64,000 bases of DNA from Zeugodacus cucurbitae. Its lineage: Eukaryota > Arthropoda > Insecta > Diptera > Tephritidae. A program made the translations under genes and the position numbers. Where the stretch lies: NCBI RefSeq assembly GCF_028554725.1, contig NC_071672.1, positions 124,001 through 188,000 on the forward strand, read 5' to 3'. A model generated the notes under the pieces. That model had not been told where the DNA came from, did no database searches, and saw only the letters and a list, made by a program, of their open reading frames with translations. Shown in pieces: positions 37,026 through 47,342 of this stretch; within the stretch, counting starts at the first letter, position 1; each line of letters starts with the position of its first letter.

Positions 37026-37519
37026 ATGCGACCATTACCTCCACACTCACTTTTCCTCCCCTCATTTACCGAGTTGACTTTCGTCGAACCCCCCTTCGCG
37101 ACGCTCTTTTTAGCGACGCCCTTTTTCGCGACGCCCTTATCAGCGACGCCCTTATCCGCGACGCCCTTCCCAGTGCCGCTGTTACCGCCACTCTCAGCCG
37201 GCTTAGCAGTACCCGAAACTGCGGGGTGAGCAACCGCTTTTTCAGCGGTGCCACCTATTCCGCTACCGCCCTCACTCCCACCATCCTCTGATTTCATCAA
37301 CAGAGGCGACCCCAAACGCGCCCTCCTCCGCGGCGGAGACCTCACCGCTGGTCTCACCTCCTCGTCACCCGATGACGTTTCAACCATCACTGTTATAGGG
37401 CCCGACCCTTCGCTTTCAGCGAGGGACTTAACCCTCCTTCTCCGTGGTGGAGGCATTACCACCTCCAGACTACCCGCAGGCAGGCTGATACGCCGGCGAA
37501 ACACTGGCGCAGAAGCCAC
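37026..37519 (-). pseudogene. R1-4 ORF1 N-terminal remnant
   Basis: Encodes the basic N-terminus (MPPPRRRRVKSLAES) and VADKG-type repeats, with two VADKG units against more in R1-3 and fewer in R1-1. It runs out of frame into ORF2 sequence at the deletion join and ends after a few foreign residues. The zinc knuckles are deleted. Confidence 0.85.
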
Positions 37520-37584
37520 CCGTTCAGGCTAAACTCGAGAACAGCTGCTCTCCAAGCACGAGCGACTGAAACGCAATGAAGATG

Positions 37585-37830
37585 TATGAAGTATTAAAAT
37601 TTTCATACAAGTACTAATATCAAAGTTTCATACAACATATATGTTTTCTGCCACGTACACCTCACCAACCCGAAATCGTATGGCAAAAACTTTTTAACCA
37701 TATAAAAGTTTTAAATACATATATACACAAGTAATTTATATCATTTTCTACGAGCATTATGCTTATGAGAAATATTACAACATCAAAAATAGCTTAACAT
37801 TAATTTTTTTTTTTAATTTTTTGTACTTAT
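37585..37830 (-). other. Spacer paralogous to the region upstream of 18S (pogo-free)
   Basis: Matches 15200-15240 plus 17132-17314 across the pogo insertion point and so preserves the empty target at 37638-37639. In place of 18S leader, its transcription-downstream side ends in R1-4 at 37584. It contains cacgtacacctcaccaaccc and cattatgcttatg; no gene is seen. Confidence 0.85.
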
Positions 37831-39335
37831 ATGAAAATTATTTAGTTGTATGAATTCATACACTTAGTACTTATATGAAAATTAATTACTTGTATGAATT
37901 CATAAACTTAGTATCTATACGAAAATTATGTAGTATTTATATGAAAATTAATTACTATTTATATGAAAATTAATTACTTGTATGAATTCATACAATTAGT
38001 ATTTATTTGAAAATTAATTAGTACTTATATGAAAATTATTTACTTGTATGAATTCATAAACTTAGTATCTATATGAAAATTATTTAGTATTTATATGAAA
38101 ATTTTTTACTTGTATGAATTCATAAACTTAGTACCTATATGAAAATTATTTAGTATTTATATGAAAATTATTTACTTTCATGAATTCATACAATTAGTAT
38201 TTATATGAAAATTTTTTACTTGTATGAATTCATAAACTTAGTATCTATATGAAAATTATTTAGTATTTATATGAAAATTATTTACTTGTATGAATTCATA
38301 AACTTAGTACCTATATGAAAATTATTTAGTATCTATATGAAAATTATTTAGTATTTATATGAAACTTTTTTACTTGTATGAATTCATAAACTTAGTATCT
38401 ATATGAAAATTATTTAGTATTTATATGAAAATTTTTTACTTGTATGAATTCATAAACTTAGTACCTATATGAAAATTATTTAGTATTTATATGAAAATTA
38501 GTTAGTATTTATATGAAAATTATTTACATGCGTGAATTCATACAATAAGTATTTATCTGAAAATGTTTTACTTGTATGAAGTCATAAACTTAGTATCTAT
38601 ATGAAAATTATTTAGTATTTATATGAAAATTTTTTACTTGTATGAATTCATAAACTTAGTATCTATATGAAAATTATTTAGTATTTATATGAAAATTTTT
38701 AACTTGTATGAATTCATAAACTTAGTACCTATATGAAAATTATTTAGTATTTCTATGAAAACTATTTACTTGCATGAATTCATACAATTAGTATTTATAT
38801 GAAAATTTTTAACTTGTATGAATTCATAAACTTAGTACCTATATGAAAATTATTTAGTATTTCAATGAAAATTATTTACTTGCATGAATTCATACAATTA
38901 GTATTTATATGAAATTTTTTTACTTGTATGAATTCATAAACTTAGTATCTATATGAAAATTATTTAGTATATATATGAAAATTTTTTACTTGTATGAATT
39001 CATAAACTTAGTACTTATATGAAAATTATTTACTTGCATGAATTCATACAATTAGTATTTATATGAAAATTTTTTACTTGTATGAATTCATAAACTTAGT
39101 ATCTATATGAAAATTATTTAGTATATATATGAAAATTTTTTACTTGTATGAATTCATAAACTTAGTACCTATATGAAAATTATTTAGTATCTATATGAAA
39201 ATTATTTAGTATTTCTATGAAAATTATTTACTTGTATGAATTCATACAATAAGTATTTATATGAAAATTATTTACTTGTATGAATTCATACAATTAGTAT
39301 TTATATGAAATTTAATTAGTGCTTATATGCAAATA
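37831..39335. repeat. AT-rich intergenic tandem array (long copy 2)
   Basis: About 1.5 kb of the same modules as at 17315-18870, in a different order and number, and likewise bounded on the right by atgcaaatatatcaccatgt and an R1 3' end. The whole cassette (spacer, AT array, 28S remnant, R1 3' end) is therefore present twice. Confidence 0.9.
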
Positions 39336-39373
39336 TATCACCATGTGGTTTCGGCTCTTCGCAGATAGGGACA
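39336..39373 (-). other. 28S remnant downstream of R1 site (second example)
   Basis: On the minus strand the target TGTCCCTATC is followed by TGCGAAGAGCCGAAACCACA, close to the 28S continuation, then the AT-array flank. This is the same truncated join as at 18871-18915. Confidence 0.6.
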
Positions 39374-42158
39374 ACGTCCGGTGTGTTTTTGCGTGAGTAC
39401 CTGCCGATGACGGCCTTATCTCACGGTGCTCCGAAGCACAGCGGATCAAATCAATGCGATGATCAGCGCCCCGAAAAATGCAATGCATTATTCAGTACCA
39501 ATTGGCGTGTGGAATGGACACACTAACCACCTTGGTGAGGTTCGAGGCCTATCTAAAACCTCTGCCGTACTTTGGGTCCGGCACCCGGTTGCAGTGCAAC
39601 TCCACATTGAGTGACAAATATCACTCTCCCCGCATTCGGGTATTAAACCACAACCACCACGATACTCCGCGAGGGGCCAGTCCGCACGAGTAGGTTGGAG
39701 CGAACTCCAAGGGCTCCTACTCCCCGTGGTACCAGAATTAAGTCTCCGGTCAGACCTCGTAGTTGAAACTACTACCAGTTGAGCTTCCATACTGCTCTGG
39801 ACTGGTGACCAATCATCCAATACACACACCATTCACACAAAGAAACTATACTTAGTTTCCAACTAATTGTCTTCGCCCCTTAAACACCTCACGCGCAAAC
39901 ACACCAAATAATTCTAATCGTTCGGCATCCCAACTAGTGGAGGTCACACCACTAACATCTAACCGTCCATCAGTCCAACTAATCCCCATACCCCCAAGGT
40001 CCCTAATGTCCGAGTACATCGGGCATTCAGCAATAACATGCACCCAATCCTCAACACGCGCGCCACACATACATTCCATTCCATCAGAGAGGTGCCTCTG
40101 ATGCAAAAAAGCATTCAAAGGCCCATGCCCCGTAAGTAGGAAACCCAGACTCAGACAGAATCTGAAATCTGGGTTTTCCCCAACAAACCCAACATCCCGA
40201 ATGTACTCATTAGTCACACGACCGTTAGGACTATTATCCCAACGGTCTTGCCACCTACTCCTAACCCTGTCATCTAGAAGCCTCTTGCTTCCTAGATATC
40301 CCAACCTCTCCACATCATCGTCAGAAATCCATTCATTCCGCAGCAATAACACACTCAAACCCCTCCTCAACCTGAAAGAAATAGCACGCTGTAAAACAAT
40401 CAGGTCAAGAGGGGGCACACCCAATAAAACCTGCAACGCATCCGTAGAAACGGTGCGACATACAGGCAAACAGGCAAGCATCATGCAACGCTGTATAGAA
40501 AGAAGTTTTCGACGACCCGAAACCATCGTAGCCACCTTCCACCATATAAGAGATCCATAAGTGGCACAGGCCACAAACAAACCTCGATATATGGAGCGAA
40601 CAGCACGACGCCCGAGACCCCAATCACTCCGTAAAACGCGCCTGACACTACCAACAATCGCCTGCAGCCGCACTTAGTGAATGTGAAGCACTAAGTGTGG
40701 AGTAAAACATATTCTTTCACTCATGGTCAACCCCAGATATTTGACTTGCGTCACATACCTGATGCTGACTCCATTCACACGGACAACCGGTGGACGCCCC
40801 GGTGACAGTCTACCCTTTAAGAGCATTGTCACCGTTTTATCCATCGATATGTCAACCCCCACACCCCAATTATGAGCAATCTCCAACAATTGCCCTCCTA
40901 CCCTTTCAATCTCAGACCTCGAACAGCCTTCAACCAAAAGAAGTAGGTCATCGGCATACGCACAACACCTGCAGAGTGGTTCGAGCTGCCCAAGCAATGA
41001 GTCCATCATGAGGTTCCAAATATATGGACCACAGATGGATCCCTGCGGGCAGCCACGAACCACTCCAATCTCCACACTCCCATTCATACCAACGATAGAG
41101 GCTTTCCTGTCCGAAAAGAAGCTCCGCCAGAGACTAATTTCCGAACAGTTAAGTTCCTCTAGCCGTTGAATCACTCGATCCCAGATTAGGTAATCAAACG
41201 CCCCCTTGAAGTCAACAAACATGCCAAGGACATATTTGTTGGTATTCTCCCTCACAGCATTCTGAACATACATCCAGGCATCTTCTACACTGCGTCCTTT
41301 CCTGAACCCATACTGCCTATTCGACCTCAAATCCCGCGTTAGCTCCTGAAGCCGTTCCACCATAACTTTTTCAAGCACTTTTCCAAGCACTGGAAGGAGA
41401 CTGATGCCCCGATAAGAACGAGGATCACTCCTGATCTTATCAGGAGACTTCAGGAGAGGAACAACCCTGGCACTTTTCCACTCACGTGGAAAATATCCCT
41501 CACAAATGCACTTATCATAAATGACCTCCAAGTATTCCGGAATGAACTTCCACAAGCTTTTGCACATCTCTCTGTTCAAACCATCAAAACCTGGGGACCG
41601 TTTAGACCTAACCAGGCCAAAGGCGTATCCCAACTCCTCATCTTCTAGTGGAGGAACAGGTACCTCTTGTGCTTGAGGTGCCTGAACCTCAGCCCTGGGA
41701 AAGAACGCTCCTATCAGAACCTCCGCACACTCACTCCATGTTGATAACACAGTGTCATCAACACGAAGAGAAGTGATGTCCTCCCTCTTACGACCCCTAC
41801 AAATCCTTAAGACCTGACCCCAGGGGTCATCCCTATGCTCATTAACAAAACTCCTCCACTCTTCTTCTTTAATTTTCACAATCACACATACAATCGAACA
41901 TATATTGAAAATGAAAATTTTTTATGAAAAACACACATATATACACACACGTATATATTAATATACTAATGCGTAAATATGTATGCAAATGCGCTAAAAA
42001 ACTACCACAAATTACAAACTAATACTCAAAATGAATGTACTTACATCCAATGCTGAGGGCTCCAACACAAAAAACACCAATTCACAAAAAATTCACGACA
42101 CAGAAAACGCACAGAAACGAAAACACGTCTGAACAATCTGAAATTCTACAATCGAATG
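39374..42158 (-). mobile_element. R1-5: internally deleted R1 (type B)
   Basis: 2.79-kb R1 with a normal 5' end beside the 14-bp target at 42159-42172. The 5' UTR (42158 to about 41886, matching 47510-47787) is fused at about 41885 to ORF2 just inside the segment encoding MIVKIKEEEWRSF. ORF1 and the endonuclease are absent. The join reads ttcacaatcacacatacaat. It is nearly identical to R1-2 outside the larger R1-2 deletion. Confidence 0.92.
39852..41885 (-). pseudogene. R1-5 ORF2 remnant (reverse transcriptase)
   Basis: The first part, 41885-40698, encodes the RT with FVDFKGAFD and YADDLLLL intact. It is broken at 40671-40697, where a short inverted segment replaces the normal sequence and creates a hairpin. 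The frame resumes at about 40673 and runs without interruption to the C-terminal Cys motif and stop at 39852. Here the RWQDRW codon is intact. No endonuclease domain. Confidence 0.9.
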
Positions 42159-42172
42159 AGTAGATAGGGACA
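42159..42172 (-). repeat. 14-bp 28S target duplication between R1-5 and R1-6
   Basis: TGTCCCTATCTACT on the minus strand; R1-6 3' end (GGCTTTGGA) on one side, R1-5 5' end (CATTCGATTG) on the other. Confidence 0.95.
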
Positions 42173-42678
42173 TCCAAAGCCAATATTAACGTGAGTACCT
42201 GCCGACGACGGCCTTACCTCACGGTGCTCAAAAGCACAGCGGATCAAATCAATGCGATGATCAGCGCCCCGAAAAATGCAATGCATTATTCAGTACCAAT
42301 TGGCGTGTGGAATGGACACACTAACCACCTTGGTGAGGTTCGAGGCCTATCTAAAACCTCTGCCGTACTTTGGGTCCGGCACCCAGTTGCAATGCAACTC
42401 CACATTCAGTGACAAATATCACTCTCCCCGCATTCGGGTATTAAACCACAACCACCACGATACTCCCCGAGGGGCCAGTCCGCACGAGTAGGTTGGAGCG
42501 AACTCCAAGGGCTCCTACTCCCCGTGGTACCAGAATTAAGTCTTCGGTCAGACCTCGTAGTTGAAACTACTACCAGTTGAGCTTCCATACTGCTCTGGAC
42601 TGGTGACCAGGGGTTGGACCCCATTCTCTCATCCAATACACACACAATACACACACCATTCACACAAAGAAACTATAC

Positions 42679-45600
42679 TTAGTTTCCAGCTAATTGTCTT
42701 CGCCGCTTAAACACCTCACGCGCAAACACACCAAATAATTCTAATCGTTCGGCATCCCAACTAGTGGAGATCACACCACTAACATCTAACCGTCCATCAG
42801 TCCAACTAATCCCCATACCCCCAAGGTCCCTAATGTCCGAGTACATCGGGCATTCAGCAATAACATGCACCCAATCCTCAACACGCGCCCCACACATACA
42901 TTCCATTCCATCAGAGAGGTGCCTCTGATGCAAAAAAGCATTCAAAGGCCCATGCCCCGTAAGTAGGAAACCCAGACTCAGACAGAATCTGAAATCTGGG
43001 TTTTCCCCAACAAACCCAACATCCCGAATGTACTCATAAGTCACACGACCGTTAGGACTATTATCCCAACGGTCTTGCTACCTACTCCTAACCCTGTCAT
43101 CTAGAAGCCTCTTGCTTCCTAGATATCCCAACCTCTCCACATCATCGTCAGAAATCCATTCATTCCGCAGCAATAACACACTCAAACCCCTCCTCAACCT
43201 GAAAGAAACAGCACGCTGTAAAACAAACAGGTCAAGAGGGGGCACACCCAATAAAACCTGCAACGCATCCGTAGAAACGGTGCGACATACAGGCAAACAG
43301 GCAAGCATCATGCAACGCTGTATAGAAAGAAGTTTTCGACGACCCGAAACCAACGTAGCCACCTTCCACCATATAGGAGATCCATAAGTGGCACAGGCCA
43401 CAAACAAACCTCGATATATGGAGCGAACAGCACGACGCCCGAGACCCCAATCACTCCGTAAAACGCGCCTGACACTACCAACAATCGCCTGAAGCCGCCG
43501 CTTCACATTCACTAAGTGTGGAGTAAAACACATTCTTTCACTCATGGTCAACCCCAGATATTTGACTTACGTCACATACCTGATGCTGACCCCATTCACA
43601 CGGACAACCGGTGGACGCCCCGGTGACAGTCTACCCTTTAAGAGCATTGTCACCGTTTTATCCATCGACATGTCAATCCCCACACCCACACCCCAATTAT
43701 GAGCAATCTCCAACAATTGCCCTCTTACCCTTTCAATCTCAGCCCTCGAACAGCCTTCGACCAAAAGAAGTAGGTCATCCGCATACGCACAACACCTGCA
43801 GAGTGGTTCGAGCTGTCCAAGCAATGAGTCCATCATGAGGTTCCAAATATATGGACCACAGATGGATCCCTGCGGGCAGCCACGAACCACTCCAATCTCC
43901 ACACTCCCATTCATACCAACGATAGAGGCTTTCCTGTCCGAAAAGAAGCTCCGCCAGAGACTAATTTCCGAACAGTTAAGTTCCTCTAGCCGTTGAATCA
44001 CTCGATCCCAGATTAGGTAATCAAACGCCCCCTTGAAGGCAGCAAATATGCCAAGGACATATTTGTTGGTATTCTCCCTCACAGCATTCTGAACATACAT
44101 CCAGGCATCTTCTTCACTGCGTCCTTTCCTGAACCCATACTGCCTATTCGACCTCAAATCCCGCGTAAGCTCCTGAAGCCGTTCCACCATAACTCTTTCC
44201 AACACTTTTCCAAGCACTGGAAGGAGACTGATGCCCCGATAAGAACGAGGATCACTCCTAATCTTATCAGGAGACTTCAGGAGAGGAACAACCCTGGCAC
44301 TTTTCCACTCACGCGGAAAATATCCCTCACAAATGCACTTATCATAAATGACCTCCAAGTATTCCGGAATGAACTTCCACAAGCATTTGCACATCTCTCC
44401 GTTCAGACCATCAAAACCTGGAGACCGTTTAGACCTGACCAGGCCAAAGGCATATCCCAGCTCCCAATCATCTAATGGAGGAACAGGTACCTCATGTGCA
44501 TGGGGTGCCTGAACCTCAGCCCTGGGAAAGAACGCTCCTAACAGAACCCCAGCACACTCTCTCCACGTTGATAACACAGTGTCACCAACACGAAGAGAGG
44601 TGATATCCTCCCTCTTACGACCCCTGCAGATCTTATAGACCTGACCCCAGGGGTCATCCCTATTGTCATTCACAAAACTCCTCCACTCTTCTTCTTTAAT
44701 TTTCACAATCATATCTTTATATTCATTCATCGCACAACTAAAATCATACCTAATCTGGGACAGCCTATCAGAATTGAACCGCCGAGCACGTTGAAACTTT
44801 CGTCTCAACCGCCGGACAGTCCTCCTCTTCAAGGTTAACTCATGCGTCCACCACTTAATTTTTCTAACCCTAAAACTTCCACACTTCCTGAACAATCTGT
44901 CATTCACACCCCACACTAACTCACACAGCCGAGCAATTTGCTCATCCACCTCCAGATCATCAAACACTCTAAGCGGTATTTCTAACACCGCTTCCCTTAC
45001 ACTCTGTCCATATCGGTTCCAGTCAATACCAGAGGTACGCCATCGCCGCAATGGACTCACACACACCAAAGGAGGGGAACGAGGAGCAACCACAATTTGG
45101 ATCAAATTATGATCACTCAGACCCCACCCTCATCTAACCTCCCACTTAAAATCAAACACTCTACTTGCTGCCTCATTCATAAGCGTCACGTCAATATCAC
45201 TCACACCCCTAGGCCCATCAAACGTATACCACTCACTCGGTTCATTCTGAATGTGAAGGCCCTTAGCCAACACCCATTCATTCATTACCTCGCCTCGAAC
45301 GTGGCTTTGATATCCAGACGAATGTCTGGATACCTTACTAAACCACATCGAGGACGAGGCATTCGCATCCAACCCTTGGACTAATGGGCTACCACTCGCC
45401 AGAAGTAGTAACTTATCCATATAGCCCAGGTAGGGCTCTAGGGGCTCGCTAAATTTGCAATACAAACTAGCGACAATCATTCTACCGAACTCCCCCTCTA
45501 TAGACACAAACACCCCCTGTTGTGACGAATCCAAGACTACACAATCGTAGCCGGTATCATTCACAACTATTGCAGCATTAACCCCAAGGTCCGTAAAGAC

Positions 45601-45753
45601 CCTAAAACCTCCAGGAAGACCCCGAACCACACCATTGGTGGCGTAAGGCTCCTGAAGTAAGGCAATGCCACACCCCCCCTCAATCATACAACCCCCCAAC
45701 TCACACATAACGGCATACGACCCCTGACAATTAAGCTGAAAAATCCCCCCCAT
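42679..45753 (-). pseudogene. R1-6 ORF2 (endonuclease-RT), inactive
   Basis: The frame begins MGGIFQLNCQGS and has the endonuclease motifs LLQEPY, QGLDANASSSMW and LSDHN, then RT and the C-terminal CXCX8HX4C. Nonsense codons at about 45130 (TGA), 43567 (TAA) and 43078 (TAG) are the same three as in R1-3. In addition RT motif A reads FAAFKGAFD where all other copies read FVDFKGAFD, so the catalytic Asp is Ala here. YADDLLLL is intact. It lacks the 33-bp deletion of R1-3. Confidence 0.92.
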
Positions 45754-46951
45754 CAGTGTCTGGAGAAGTCACGCTCAACAACGCCACAGTAAACGGGCAG
45801 ACAGCTGACATCATAAGATGCCCAGCTGGCCTACCCTTAAATGCACAGTTGCGACAATGGGGGGCATTGCCACAACCGGCATCTCTATGTCCTTCTTGAC
45901 CGCACCGCCTACAAACATCTTATTTGGCCCTACACTCAGCCACTCTATGGTCAAAACCCATACACCGGAAGCAGCCAGCAACTGGGCTATCCGGTCGAAC
46001 CCTGAAGGAGAACCACTTTATGTAGCACCTTCCCGCCTCCAAAAGGGCGGACATTAATTTGTCCGACCCCTCAAGGACAACGTTGGTGCTACCATCAGCA
46101 GCCACCTTCCAGGGCCGACTGACCATCCGGACATCTGACTTTCGTGCCTCAGAGCTGATGTCCTGAAAGTTCAACCGAAAGAGCTCCTCCATGAAGTCAT
46201 CATGGGAGATTTCGGTGTGAACCTCCTGAACCACAACCCGCGGACCCAACTTCCGGTTCACACTCACATCCAACCCCACCTCCCCGAACTTGGCATTATT
46301 CGCCACCTTTTCCCTCTCTAAAACAGAGGGGGTGCGAATAACCACCCCACCACCCTTAATCGGCTTCACCTCTTGCACTCGCACTCCGAGGGAAGGTCCC
46401 ACCTCTTTCACCACCTTTTTGATGACTTCCTTAGAGGAAGTCGGCGGGGCCTTGCTGCGCACAACCACCGACCACGTCTCAACCGGCTTCGGCAATGCCG
46501 GAGCAATCGCCTTCAACACACACGCTGGAGGTGCACGCACCGACTCAGCCGGAGCCAAATCCACAACCGACCTCTTCGATTGGGGAATAGATCCCCCACA
46601 ACCCCCCCTGAGAGCGTCAACCTGACCGCGAAGATGGGCATTCTCGGTTACTACCGTCATCAGAAGCGCCTCGTACTTCGAGGCAAGCTCCATCAGCACC
46701 TTCGCAGTAGTGACCTCAAAGTCTTTAACCCCAAACACCAATGCGTTTAATTCCGCCGTCACTGCCTTCATGGCAGCAACATGGCTGATAGCGCCTCCCC
46801 CAACCACACCACCATTTTCTCCACCCTCCTTAACAGCGTTAACAGTCCTTTGCAGAAGTACCCTTAATGCGCTTCTTCCCCTTAATCCTCACTACACCTC
46901 CACGCTTGCTGACAATAGGGTGGACAACCACTTCTTCAGCGGTGTCACCCA
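45753..46951 (-). pseudogene. R1-6 ORF1 (Gag-like), broken
   Basis: The N-terminus MGDTAEEVVVHPIVSKRG (from about 46951) lacks the Arg-rich leader and VADKG repeats of type A. It is out of frame with the rest from about 46855. The main part (about 46850-45920) carries the helix MELASKYEALL and knuckle 1 CFRCMGFDHRVAEC. TAA replaces the Ser codon in RAKSD, just before knuckle 2 (about 45920), and a 1-nt deletion follows near 45793. TGATG overlap with ORF2 at 45751-45755 is preserved. Confidence 0.87.
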
Positions 46952-47260
46952 TATCAGCACAATCTCTGGCAGAAAAACCAAAAAGCAGAAAAACAACAAA
47001 CACAGAAAACACTGAGACTCTATGAGAGTCAGCACCCACGCTAACAATGTGGGTAAACCACGTAAGCTCCAAAAGGTACTACCTAACACGCGCCTACACA
47101 CAAAAACTAGTGTGCTCGAAAACACCTGTGCTCGAAAACACCTGTGCTCAAAAAACAACAAACGAAAAACAAATTACGTCACACAAAAAAAAACACTTGC
47201 TCAAACAAATTTTATATTCACAAAAACAAATTCAAATTTCCAAAAATACACTCAACTGTG

Positions 47261-47342
47261 TGTGATTGGCGTTGCAACCGTTTAGCCGGTTATAGCCGAA
47301 TCGACGACAGTGCGCCACCTGTCTCTCTCCTTCGCAGTTCGA
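47261..47342 (-). mobile_element. RTE 3'-end fragment inside R1-6 5' UTR
   Basis: 82 bp (tgtgattggcgttgcaac to ttcgcagttcg) matching 54361-54442, the 3' end of the RTE element nested in the Helitron, with about two mismatches. It is the expected product of severe 5' truncation during target-primed reverse transcription. No clear target duplication is visible. Confidence 0.85.

Larger units (their letters stand above)
34167..37584 (-). mobile_element. R1-4: R1 with 5' truncation and internal deletion (type A)
   Basis: The 3' end is normal. Internally, ORF1 is joined to mid-ORF2 at about 37022-37034, removing the ORF1 C-terminus with its zinc knuckles and the entire endonuclease. The 5' UTR survives only as about 65 bp (37520-37584) and then stops at gaagatg, where it meets spacer sequence normally found upstream of 18S. 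The 5' end is therefore a recombination junction and not an R1/28S junction. Confidence 0.9.
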
